Shown piece by piece: positions 1-8,404 of a stretch of 64,000 bases of DNA. The position numbers and the translations under genes were made by a program. Every line of letters begins with the position of its first letter. Positions within the stretch are counted from its first letter, which is position 1. Under the pieces are notes generated by a model. The model searched no databases. It was not told where the DNA came from and was given only the letters and a program-made list of their open reading frames with translations. The DNA is from Micromonospora craniellae (lineage in GTDB: Bacteria > Actinomycetota > Actinomycetes > Mycobacteriales > Micromonosporaceae): positions 1,054,001 through 1,118,000 of the forward strand of contig NZ_CP061725.1 of assembly GCF_014764405.1 (NCBI RefSeq), in the 5' to 3' direction.

Positions 1-876
1 GGTGAGCGGGTCGTGCAGCGCCTGGAACCGCAGCCGCTGCTGGAGTGCGTACCGCTCGGTGATGTCCTCGACCACGGCGACGGTGAACCGGGGCCGGCCG
101 TCGTCGTGGCGGATCAGCGACACCGCCAGGTCCGTCCAGACGGCGGTGCCGTCCTTGCGGTGGTAGCGCTTCTCGACCCGGACCGCCTCGTGCTTGCCCT
201 CGATCAGTTCCTGGTACAGCTCGAACATCCCGGCGGCGTCGTCGGCGTGGAACAGCGATGCCACGTTCTTCTGTCGCAGTTCCTCGATGGTGTAGCCGAG
301 CATGTCGGCGAAGCTCTGGTTGACGTCGATGATCGTCCCGTCGATCCCGGCGATGCCGATGCCGATGGCCGCCCCGCTGAAGACCGCACGGAACCGCGCC
401 TCGCTGTCGCGCAGCGCCCGCTCCACGGTGTCCCGGGCCTGCCACGCCGAGCGCGCGATCCGCTCCTGCTGGGCGAAGGTGCGGTCGCGCAACGCACCGG
501 CGAAGCCGGTCGCCAGGCCCGCCTGCGCCGCCGAGACCCGCTCGACGAGGCCGGGCAGGCCCGCCCGGACGTCCAGCACCTCGGTGGGGAAGCGGACCGC
601 GAGGGTACGCACCGCCCAGCCGACCACCCCCGGCTCGATCAGGTGGGCCGCCACCAGGGCCCGCCCGACCTCCTCGGCGGCCGGGGTCACCGGTTCGCCG
701 TGCAGCAGCACCCGAGCCAGCCGCAGGGTGTGCCCGAGCAGCAGCCGCTCGGTCTCGGCCGGGCTCAACGGCACGAACCCGAGCGCGCGTACGGCGCGGG
801 TCCAGTCGGCCGCGTACCGCTGGGCACCGGTCTGGTCGACGGCGTACCCGCCGGAGTCGCCGACGGCGGACATCAT
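1..876 (-). CDS. PAS-domain signalling protein, N-terminal part (probable diguanylate cyclase), truncated by window edge
   Basis: The gene runs off the left edge, so only about 290 N-terminal residues are present. Residues about 1-140 form a helical region I do not recognise. Residues about 145-265 form a PAS sensor with the usual landmarks (SGAAIGIGI, FADMLGY, a YHRKDGTAVWTDL strand, VEDITERY). The visible end reads LRFQALHDPLT, the typical linker into a GGDEF domain, so the missing part probably makes or degrades cyclic-di-GMP; that is inference. Two ATG codons overlap at 876 and 873 and either could start the protein. It is transcribed away from the thiolase gene behind it, with about 140 bases between them. 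Confidence 0.75.
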   Translation of the reverse strand, partial: MMSAVGDSGGYAVDQTGAQRYAADWTRAVRALGFVPLSPAETERLLLGHTLRLARVLLHGEPVTPAAEEVGRALVAAHLIEPGVVGWAVRTLAVRFPTEVLDVRAGLPGLVERVSAAQAGLATGFAGALRDRTFAQQERIARSAWQARDTVERALRDSEARFRAVFSGAAIGIGIAGIDGTIIDVNQSFADMLGYTIEELRQKNVASLFHADDAAGMFELYQELIEGKHEAVRVEKRYHRKDGTAVWTDLAVSLIRHDDGRPRFTVAVVEDITERYALQQRLRFQALHDPLT

Positions 877-1014
877 GGGAGTCCGTCGGGGGTCTGCACT
901 GGCACCTCGGCTCGTCGCGTGATGCCGACCACTCTAGGCCGGTCGGTCACGCCGAGGGACATCCACGAACACCTTTCCCGGTCGGCCGCGCGCCGCTCCC
1001 GCCGACGTGGCCGG

Positions 1015-2217
1015 TCAGGCCGCCGCCAGCAGCAGCGACATGCCCTGACCGACGCCGACGCACATGGTGGCGAGGGCTCGCCGTCCGCCCCGGCGGCGCA
1101 ACTCCAGCGCGGCGGTGAGCGCCAATCGGGCGCCGCTGGCGCCCAGCGGATGGCCCAGCGCGATGGCGCCGCCGTTCGGGTTGACGTGCTCGGCGTCCTC
1201 CGGCAGGCCCAGCTCGCGCAGCACCGCCACGGCCTGCGCGGCGAACGCCTCGTTCAGCTCGATCACATCGACGTCGGTCAGCGCCAAACCACACCGGTCG
1301 AGCAGCCGCCGGGTCGCCGGGACCGGGCCGATGCCCATGATCCGGGGCGCCACGCCGGCCGCCGCCGCACCGGCGACCCGGGCCAGCGGAGTGAGGCCGT
1401 ACGCGGTGACGGCCGCCTCCGAGGCGACCAGCAGCGCCACCGCGCCATCGTTGACACCGGACGAGTTGCCCGCGGTCACCGTGCCGCCGTCGCGGAACGG
1501 TGTGGGCAGTGCGGCCAGCTTCTCCAGCGAGGTCTGCCGGGGGTGCTCGTCGACCTCCACCAGCCGCGTCTCGCGCCGCCCGGCGGGCACGGTCACCGGC
1601 ACGATCTCCTCGGCCAGTCGACCGGCGGCCTGGGCCTTGGCGGCCCGCGCCTGCGACCGGTACGCGAACCCGTCCTGCGCGGACCGGTCCACGCCGTACT
1701 CCTCGGCCACGTTCTCGGCGGTCTCCGGCATCGAGTCGACGCCCCAGCCCCGCTGCATCAGCGGGTTGACCAGTCGCCAGCCGATGGTGGTGTCGTGGAC
1801 CTCGGCGGCCCGGGAGTAGGCGGTGGTCGCCTTCGGCATCACGAACGGGGCCCGGCTCATGCTCTCCACGCCGCCCGCGACGACCAGGTCCGCCTCACCA
1901 GCGGCCACCGCGCGGGCGGCGGTGGCCAGCGCGTCGAGACCGGAGCCGCAGAGCCGGTTGATCGTGCTGCCGGGCACCTGCTCGGGCAGCCCGCCGAGCA
2001 GCGCGGCCATCCGGGCGACGTTGCGGTTGTCCTCGCCCGCCTGGTTCGCGCAGCCGAGGACCACGTCGTCGGTACGCGCCCAGTCCACCGTCGGGTGGCG
2101 GGCCACCAGTTCGCGGATCACGTGGGCGGCCAGGTCGTCGGGGCGTACGCCGGCCAGGGCTCCGGCGTAGCGGCCGATCGGGGTACGGACACCGGCCACC
2201 AGGTAGGCCACGGTCAT
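1015..2217 (-). CDS. Acetyl-CoA acyltransferase (thiolase), 3-oxoadipyl-CoA thiolase-like
   Basis: This is a complete 400-residue thiolase, which performs CoA-dependent cleavage or condensation of 3-oxoacyl-CoA in the cytoplasm. The nucleophilic cysteine is C90 in INRLCGSGL. The NEAFAAQ, GHPLGASG and CVGVGQG motifs carry the other catalytic residues (Asn/His, His and the second Cys). The middle segment TTIGWRLVNPLMQRGWGVDS followed by MPETAEN resembles PcaF of the beta-ketoadipate pathway more than acetoacetyl-CoA thiolases. No other aromatic-degradation gene is nearby, so the substrate is uncertain and a fatty-acid role is possible. The start at 2217 gives the typical MTVAYLVAGVRTPIGR opening; an in-frame extension upstream looks non-coding. 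Confidence 0.9.
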   Translation of the reverse strand: MTVAYLVAGVRTPIGRYAGALAGVRPDDLAAHVIRELVARHPTVDWARTDDVVLGCANQAGEDNRNVARMAALLGGLPEQVPGSTINRLCGSGLDALATAARAVAAGEADLVVAGGVESMSRAPFVMPKATTAYSRAAEVHDTTIGWRLVNPLMQRGWGVDSMPETAENVAEEYGVDRSAQDGFAYRSQARAAKAQAAGRLAEEIVPVTVPAGRRETRLVEVDEHPRQTSLEKLAALPTPFRDGGTVTAGNSSGVNDGAVALLVASEAAVTAYGLTPLARVAGAAAAGVAPRIMGIGPVPATRRLLDRCGLALTDVDVIELNEAFAAQAVAVLRELGLPEDAEHVNPNGGAIALGHPLGASGARLALTAALELRRRGGRRALATMCVGVGQGMSLLLAAA

Positions 2218-2384
2218 CGCGAGTCCTTCGGGGGTGGGAAGGGCGGGCACGGCCGCCCGGTCGGGTCCCGCCGGACGGCCGGCGGCCAGGATATCCCCGG
2301 CGGGTGCCGATAGGTTGTTCGGCATGGCCCGACCTCACGCGATCCACCACCAGATCGGCCCGACCGGGGTCGTGCCGTACGGGC

Positions 2385-3137
2385 GTGGCTGAACCGTCCA
2401 CGGCGTACCGCCGGGTACCGGGGTGGGCCGGGGTCGCGGCGGCAGGCGCCGCGCTGGGCGTACTCACCGGGACGGCCCTGGTGGTCCTCGCCGTGGTCGC
2501 CGGTCCGGGACCGGGCCTGACCGGGTACGTCAGCGAGGCCGGTGTGGCCGAGAGCGAGTACGCGTGGCCGTACCGAATCGGGGTGTTCTCCCTGGCCACG
2601 GCGTTGTTTCTGCTCGCGCTGGCCCTTCGTGCCGAGTCCCGGTCGCCGGGCCTGACGCGGGTGGAGCAGCCGGGCGTGGCGACGGTGCAGCGGCTCGCGG
2701 GCCACCGGGGCGTGGCGCTGCTGCGGCAGGTCGCGTCGCTGGGCGGCGCGGTGGTGCTGCTCGTCGTGGGGGGTCTGACCACGCTGCTCTCCGGGGCGGT
2801 GACCTGCAGCGCCGGCTGCCCGTTGCCGCCGTTCGAGCCGGCCACCGTGGCCGACCTGGTGCACGGTGGTGCGAGCGTCGCGGCCACCGCGGCGGTGGTG
2901 TTCGCGATGATCGCCGTCGCCCTCGCCCCGCAGGTCGACCAGCGGCTGCGCCGGCCGGCCACGATCGCGGCGATGGTGGCGCTGCCGCTCGCGGTGTCCG
3001 TGGCCGCCGCCATGCTGTTCGTCGGGCGGGGCTCGCTGGTCGGAGTGTTGGAACGGCTGGTGCTGGCGGTGATCGTCGTCTGGGGCCTGACCACCGCCCT
3101 CACCCTGGCGTCCGCCCGACGGCCCGAGCGGAGCTGA
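2385..3137 (+). CDS. DUF998-family integral membrane protein
   Basis: The 250-residue protein has about six hydrophobic segments. One lies at residues 15-40 after a short Arg-rich head, another at about 65-80, a pair around 110-135, then 160-180, 190-210 and 215-240. A conserved-looking CSAGCPLPPFE loop followed by ATVADLVHGGAS is typical of the DUF998 family, whose function is unknown. The GTG at 2385 (MAEPSTAYRRVPGW) is chosen because the residues before it look non-coding. The gene is divergent from the thiolase gene and is followed 65 bases later by a broken oxidoreductase gene on the same strand. Confidence 0.65.
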   Translation: MAEPSTAYRRVPGWAGVAAAGAALGVLTGTALVVLAVVAGPGPGLTGYVSEAGVAESEYAWPYRIGVFSLATALFLLALALRAESRSPGLTRVEQPGVATVQRLAGHRGVALLRQVASLGGAVVLLVVGGLTTLLSGAVTCSAGCPLPPFEPATVADLVHGGASVAATAAVVFAMIAVALAPQVDQRLRRPATIAAMVALPLAVSVAAAMLFVGRGSLVGVLERLVLAVIVVWGLTTALTLASARRPERS

Positions 3138-3202
3138 CCGGGCGGAAGTGCCCGATCCCACAGCCCGGCCCCGCGACCGGCGGCCGGGGGGAGGATGGCG
3201 CT

Positions 3203-3506
3203 ATGAGTTCGTTGTTCACGCCCCTGGCGCTGCGCACCGTGACCCTGCCCAACCGGATCGCGATGGCGCCGATGTGCCAGTACAGTGCCGGCCGCCGCCC
3301 GGATCCGCCGCGAGGCAGGAGTACCCACCGGCGCGGTCGGCCTGATCGTCGACCCCGCGCAGGCCGAGGCGATCCTCGCCGACGGTGCGGCCGACCTGGT
3401 GCTGCTCGGCCGGGAGCTGCTGCGCGACCCGTACTGGCCGCGCCGGGCCGCCACCGAGCTGGGCACCGACGCGGACTGGCCGCCCCAGTACCGCCGGGCG
3501 GTCTGA
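3203..3506 (+). pseudogene. Old Yellow Enzyme (YqjM-type NADH:flavin oxidoreductase), internally deleted
   Basis: The first 30 codons (MSSLFTPLALRTVTLPNRIA, then MAPMCQYSA) are a normal YqjM-type start, with a GGGGGAGGA ribosome site 8 bases upstream. From about 3288 another frame gives the natural end of the same family: RIRREAGVPTGAVGLI, then EAILADGAADLVLLGRELLR and a PYWP motif, stopping at 3506. About 250 residues of the (beta/alpha)8 barrel are missing, including the active-site centre, and the two ends are joined out of frame by +1. The product cannot work as an ene-reductase. The junction lies in GC-rich repeats (GCCGGCCGCCGCCCGG), so either a real slippage deletion or an assembly collapse could explain it. 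Confidence 0.85.
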
Positions 3507-3573
3507 CCCGGCGTCCCCGCCCAGCCTGATCCCCGCTGGCCCGGAACAGCCGGCCCGGCGCGGCCGTGCCGGG

Positions 3574-6500
3574 TCAGCCGGCCAGGTGGCCCCAGCGCGG
3601 CGCCAGCTCGCGCCACGTCCCCTGCGCCCGGACCGCGCCGTCGACGAGCACCACCACGTGGTCGGCCCGCACCAGCGCGGCCCGTTTGGAGGTGGAGCCG
3701 ATCACGGTCACCCCGCGTTCGCGCAGCGCCTGCCAGAGGGCCAGTTCGGTGGTGACGTCCAGCGCGGACGACACGTCGTCGGCGACCAGCAGTTCGGTAC
3801 GCGGCGCCAGCGCCCGCGCCAACGCCAGGCGCTGCAACTGCCCACCGGAGAGCCGGGTGCCCTTGTGCCCGATGAGCAGCCCGAGGCCACCTCCGGTGAC
3901 GGCCAGATCGTGTTCGAGCTGTGCGGTCGCCAGCGCGTGCGTCGGGTCCACCGGGTGGCCAAGGGTGATGTTGTCGGCGACCGTGCCGGAGAGCACCCGG
4001 GGTAGCTGGCCGACGTAGCCGACCTGGTTCGGGCGCAGGAACAGCTCCGGCTCGGTCACCGGTTCCCCGTTCCACGTCATCGACCCGGTGTGCGGGGCGA
4101 TTCCGGCCAGTGCCCGCAGCAGCGAGGACTTGCCCGAGCTGACCGGGCCCACGATCAACACCAGTTGCCCGCGTTCCACGGTCAGGTCGACATCGCGTAC
4201 GGCGGTCAGACCATCGGTGTGCCGTACCCCGAAACCGGCCAGTTCCAGCCGCCGCAGCGGCGTACGCGCAGTCACCGGCGGTGCGGACGCGGTGCCGGTT
4301 GCCAGGTCCATGCCGGGCACCCGCTCCGAGTACGCCTCGATCCCGGTCATGTCCACCGTCCGCCGGGTCCACACCCGAGCCGACGGTATCTGGGAGATCA
4401 GCGATGCGGTGGTCCAGGCGAACCAGCGCGCCGCAGCCAGTGTGGACACCGCCACCAACGCCGCGCCGGTGGCGAGCGCACCGGTCAGGAACAGCGCCCA
4501 GACCCCGATCGGGAGCAGCCCACTGAGGATCGAGGGCGCCGAGCGGGCCCAGACCTGGACGGCGATCTCCCGGCGTTGCCGTTCGCTGCGGACCTCGTCG
4601 AGATCGGCGAGGTGGGTCAGCACCGGTCGGGTCGCCCCGGCGAGCTTCACCGTGCGTGCCGCCGAGAGCGTGGACACCAGCGCGGTGGCGAACGCCGCGC
4701 GGGCGGTGACGGTGTCCCGCGCCGTACGTTCCAGGTGGGTGCCGAGCGCCATGGCCGTCAGCCCGGACAGCAGCATCGTGCCGAGGAAGAACAGCCCCGG
4801 CACCACACTGCCGGTGACCAGGGTCATCGTGACCAGCAGGATCAGCGCGACGACCTGGTCCAGCCCGTTGTCGGCGAGTTGCACCACCCGCTCGGTGTCG
4901 CCGCCCTGGGCCACCACCTCGGCCGGGGTGTGCCGGCTGACCCGGCGCGGGCCGGTCTGGCCGTACACCAGGCGGGCGCTGATCCGCAGCATCTGCCGTA
5001 CCCACCAGACCGGGATCCACAGGTGGGACCAGTAGTGCGCGGGAACGGCGAGGAGCAGCCCGGCCACGATGCCCAGCGCGGGCAGCCACGGATCACCGGT
5101 GCCGTCGACCACGTCGGCCCAGAGCCAGGCCAGCACCGGCCCGTCCAGGCCGAGAACGGCCAGCACGGCGAAGAGCCCGGCCGCCACCGCACCGTAGCGG
5201 GGGTCGTTGAGACAGAGCCGGAAGATCTCCCGCAGGGTCCGGCCCCGGGACGCGGGCCGCGCGTCACCGACCGCATCCGCGCCGCCGGTGCCTCCCGTCG
5301 GGACCGTGGTGACCGTGCCGACCGTGGGGACCTTTCGCCCGTCGGTCGGCGCGACCGGCTCGGGCCCGACGACGGGTGCGGGATCCACCACGGTCGTCGG
5401 CCCGGACGCCCGGTCGAACGGAAGCCGGGTGGGATCGGCGCCGGCGAGCACGTCTGGGAGTACGGCGGATCCGGGTACGCCTCCGACCCGGGTCGCGCCG
5501 CCCGCACCGACCAGAGCCGGTTCGTCACCCGACCGGTCGGCGACCGATGCGACCAGCAGGCCGCTCCCGGCGTCGGCGGCGAACCCACCGGCGGCGTACC
5601 CACCGGCTTCGCTGTCGGCGAGGAGTTCGGCGAAGCGGCGCGACCGGGCCAACGGGGCGGCCTCGACCACCGCGCCGTCGGCCAGCACCACCACCTCGTC
5701 ACACTGGCGCACCGAAGAGAGCCGGTGCGCGATGACGATGCCGATCCGGCCTCGCAGGAGCCGCTCGGTGGCCTGCTGCACCCGTGCCTCGGTGACCGGG
5801 TCGAGCCGCGCGGTGGCCTCGTCGAGGATCACCACGTGCGGGTCGCGGACCAGTACGCGGGCGAACGCGACGAGCTGTTCCTGCCCGGCCGAGAGCACGT
5901 GCCCGCCCTCACCGAGGCGGGTGTCCATCCCGGCGGGCAACTCGGCGACCCAACCGGTCAGGCCCAGCTCGTCCAGCGCCCGCGTGGCGGCGTCGCGCAG
6001 CTCGGAGTCGAACAGTGTCACGTTCTCGGCGAGTGTGCCGGCGAGGATCTCGGTCCGCTGCGGCACCACGGCGATCCACCGACGCAGCAGCTCGATGTCC
6101 AGATCGCGCACGTCCCGCCCGCCGAGAAACACCGTGCCCGATGGCACGTCGACCGCCCGGGTGAGCACCTTGGCCAGCGTCGACTTGCCCGACCCGGTCC
6201 GCCCCACCAGGGCGTACGAGCGGCCCCGGACAAAGGTCAGGTCGACCTCCCGCAACGCGGGGGGCCGGTCGGCCCCGGCAGCCGGGTAGTGGAAGGTCAG
6301 CTCCCGGACGACCAGGTCACCGTCGAGCGGGGTGGCGCCACCGGCGGGCTCCTGTGGGGCGTCCTGGAGCAGTCGCACCCGCCCCCAGGCGCCGAAGGCG
6401 TACTGCACCTCGGGCACCATCCGGCTGATGTGCTCCACTGTCATCCCGAGCGAGAGCGCGAGCAGCCAGATCGCGGTGAGCCGGGCGGCGTCGACCCGGC

Positions 6501-7269
6501 CGGTGGTCAGCGCCCAGACCCCACCGAGCACGACCAGCGCGACACCGACCCGGGTCACTCCGGCCGCCACCAGGTTCACCTGGGCGGAGAGCCGCCACAC
6601 CCGCCAGCCGCGGCGCAGCACCTCGGCGGCCCGTCCGGCGTACAGCCGCAGCACGTACGGCCGGGCCAGGCTGGTGCGGACGTCGTCCTGGCCGTGAACG
6701 GACTCCTCCATCACCGCTGCCAGATCCGACCATGCCTCCTCCTCGTGCATCCGGGCCGGGCCGATCCGGTTGGCGGGCCTGCGGAGGGTGACCGCGAGCA
6801 GGAGGCAGATCAGCAGCATGCCGAGTCCCGCCGGCCACCACACGGTGATGGCGACCACGGTGGCGAGCAGCCCCCCGACCAGAGACTGCGTCAGGTTCAC
6901 CCCCGGACCACGGACTCCGGAGGACACGTCGTACACGTCGCCGTCGATCCGGTCGAGCATCTCGCCGACCGGCGTGGTCTCCAGGGCGGGTACCGGCTGC
7001 CCCATCGCCACCCGGCACAGCCGACGTCGCAGGTCGGCGGCCCAGTCCGCGGTGACCCGCGCCATCACCAGGCTGACCACCAGATCGGTGACGACCACGA
7101 CGACCAGTGCCGCCGACAGCACCACGAAGAAGCCGACCGACCGGTTCACCAGCACCGGCCCGGCGAGGGCGGCGGCTGCCGCCTGACCGGCGCCACCGAG
7201 CACGATCAGGACGACCACCAGGGTCACCCGACGGGGAGAGGTGGCCCACAGATCACGGAGCAGGCGCAT
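3574..7269 (-). CDS. Full-length ABC exporter: two TMD-NBD halves fused in one chain
   Basis: The 1231-residue protein consists of TMD1 (about 1-310), NBD1 (about 325-555), a Gly/Val/Pro-rich linker (about 555-670), TMD2 (about 675-960) and NBD2 (about 1010-1225). It should act as an ATP-driven exporter in the cytoplasmic membrane; the substrate is unknown. NBD1 is canonical: Walker A GRTGSGKST (about 355), Q-loop VVPQ, Walker B VVILDEA, switch VIAHRLS, with a variant LSAGQ signature. NBD2 has Walker A GPVSSGKSS and a perfect LSGGQ, but the catalytic Glu after Walker B is Asp (LVADDVSSALD) and the switch His is absent (VTVIGSTSKRA). One ATP site should therefore be catalytically weak, as in heterodimeric exporters. 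The fusion of both halves is intact with no frameshift. Confidence 0.92.
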   Translation of the reverse strand: MRLLRDLWATSPRRVTLVVVLIVLGGAGQAAAAALAGPVLVNRSVGFFVVLSAALVVVVVTDLVVSLVMARVTADWAADLRRRLCRVAMGQPVPALETTPVGEMLDRIDGDVYDVSSGVRGPGVNLTQSLVGGLLATVVAITVWWPAGLGMLLICLLLAVTLRRPANRIGPARMHEEEAWSDLAAVMEESVHGQDDVRTSLARPYVLRLYAGRAAEVLRRGWRVWRLSAQVNLVAAGVTRVGVALVVLGGVWALTTGRVDAARLTAIWLLALSLGMTVEHISRMVPEVQYAFGAWGRVRLLQDAPQEPAGGATPLDGDLVVRELTFHYPAAGADRPPALREVDLTFVRGRSYALVGRTGSGKSTLAKVLTRAVDVPSGTVFLGGRDVRDLDIELLRRWIAVVPQRTEILAGTLAENVTLFDSELRDAATRALDELGLTGWVAELPAGMDTRLGEGGHVLSAGQEQLVAFARVLVRDPHVVILDEATARLDPVTEARVQQATERLLRGRIGIVIAHRLSSVRQCDEVVVLADGAVVEAAPLARSRRFAELLADSEAGGYAAGGFAADAGSGLLVASVADRSGDEPALVGAGGATRVGGVPGSAVLPDVLAGADPTRLPFDRASGPTTVVDPAPVVGPEPVAPTDGRKVPTVGTVTTVPTGGTGGADAVGDARPASRGRTLREIFRLCLNDPRYGAVAAGLFAVLAVLGLDGPVLAWLWADVVDGTGDPWLPALGIVAGLLLAVPAHYWSHLWIPVWWVRQMLRISARLVYGQTGPRRVSRHTPAEVVAQGGDTERVVQLADNGLDQVVALILLVTMTLVTGSVVPGLFFLGTMLLSGLTAMALGTHLERTARDTVTARAAFATALVSTLSAARTVKLAGATRPVLTHLADLDEVRSERQRREIAVQVWARSAPSILSGLLPIGVWALFLTGALATGAALVAVSTLAAARWFAWTTASLISQIPSARVWTRRTVDMTGIEAYSERVPGMDLATGTASAPPVTARTPLRRLELAGFGVRHTDGLTAVRDVDLTVERGQLVLIVGPVSSGKSSLLRALAGIAPHTGSMTWNGEPVTEPELFLRPNQVGYVGQLPRVLSGTVADNITLGHPVDPTHALATAQLEHDLAVTGGGLGLLIGHKGTRLSGGQLQRLALARALAPRTELLVADDVSSALDVTTELALWQALRERGVTVIGSTSKRAALVRADHVVVLVDGAVRAQGTWRELAPRWGHLAG

Positions 7270-7382
7270 GGATCGGTTCTCCCCGGTCTCGTGACGGAGG
7301 TTCCAGCCTGCTGCCCGCGACCGCGCTGCTCAACGCATTTTCCTCAGGACACGGGGCGTGTGCTGGAGCTACCGGGGGATGC

Positions 7383-8222
7383 TCAGAACAGGACGGTGGC
7401 GAGGGTGCCGACCAGGCGGAACCCGCAGCGTTCGTAGACCCGCCGGGCGGGCAGGTTGAAGTCGTTGACGTACAGGCTGACGGTCGGGGCGACCCGGTTC
7501 AGCGCGTCGCGGACCACCGCTGCCATCGCCGCCGTGGCGATCCCTCTGCCGCGCCACTCCGGCGCCACCCAGACCCCCTGGACCTGCGCGGTGCGCCGGG
7601 TGACGACCGCGAGTTCGGCCTTGAAGACCACCCGGCCGTCGACGAAGCGGGCGTACGCCCGGCCGGAGCGGATCATCTCGGTGACCCGACGGCGGTACCC
7701 GCGCCCACCGTCCTCGGCCAACGGCGAGACGCCCACCTCCTCGGTGTACATCGCCACCGCGGCCGGAAAGAGCAGGTCGATCTCGCTGCCCCGGACCAGG
7801 CGTACCTGCGGATCGGCGCGTACCTCGGGCATCGCCCCGGTGGCCAGCAGCGGCTGGTTGGGGCGGACGTCGCGGGCCGGCCCCCACGTGCCGGCAAGCC
7901 GGTCCCACAGTTCCAGCACCGCGTCGGCGTGCCCGACGATGGAGGAGCAGAGCCGCTCCTCGCCGGAGAGCAGCTCGGCGAAGGCGGCGACGGCCTGCGA
8001 CGAGGCGAGGACCGGGGTGAGGTTGCCGCCGAGCCAGCAGACCGATTCGAGATGGCGGCGGTTGCCGTAGCCGAGCACCCGGCCCTCGGCCCGCCACCAC
8101 GCCAGCCCGCGCGCGGCCACCCGCTCCGCGACCTGCGCGCTCGCGTACGGGTCGGAGTCGAGCAACCGTTCGACCGCGCGACGTTCCGACTCCCCCAGTT
8201 GCCGCACCGGCGCCGTCAACAC
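7383..8222 (-). CDS. GNAT acetyltransferase (DUF4081 N-terminal domain), Rv2867c-like
   Basis: The 279-residue two-domain protein has an N-terminal DUF4081-like half followed by a C-terminal Gcn5-related N-acetyltransferase fold. The acetyl-CoA loop is WVAPEWRGRGIATAAMAAVV, followed by SLYVNDFNLPARRVYERCGF. The acceptor is unknown. The start is the GTG at 8222 (MLTAPVRQLGESERR); codons upstream look non-coding. It lies downstream of ispG on the same strand with a gap of about 180 bases. From memory, a homologous acetyltransferase follows gcpE in Mycobacterium tuberculosis, so the linkage is old. Whether it works on the isoprenoid pathway or just travels with it cannot be told from sequence. 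Confidence 0.85.
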   Translation of the reverse strand: MLTAPVRQLGESERRAVERLLDSDPYASAQVAERVAARGLAWWRAEGRVLGYGNRRHLESVCWLGGNLTPVLASSQAVAAFAELLSGEERLCSSIVGHADAVLELWDRLAGTWGPARDVRPNQPLLATGAMPEVRADPQVRLVRGSEIDLLFPAAVAMYTEEVGVSPLAEDGGRGYRRRVTEMIRSGRAYARFVDGRVVFKAELAVVTRRTAQVQGVWVAPEWRGRGIATAAMAAVVRDALNRVAPTVSLYVNDFNLPARRVYERCGFRLVGTLATVLF

Positions 8223-8404
8223 GGTTACAGCCTGCCAGATCCGCTCGGACCGTGGTGGCGGACAGTGACCGGGAGGCCCGGATGCGCGGATTCGGCTTCC
8301 CGCCCGGCCCCCCTTCCCGCACGCGGGCCATGGCCACCACGACCAGCGGGAACGGGCTGCCCAGGTGCTCGACGGGACCCGCCGCAAGCTGTACGCGCCG
8401 TCGG

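Noticed and set aside
13..2313. Very long plus-strand open frame opposite the PAS and thiolase genes
   Set aside because: It is antisense to two clearly recognisable genes, has biased Arg/Gly/His composition and no domain. Long spurious frames are normal at this GC content.
4090..7437. Plus-strand frame of over 1100 codons
   Set aside because: It is a shadow of the ABC exporter, with no family features and Gln/Arg/Gly-rich composition.
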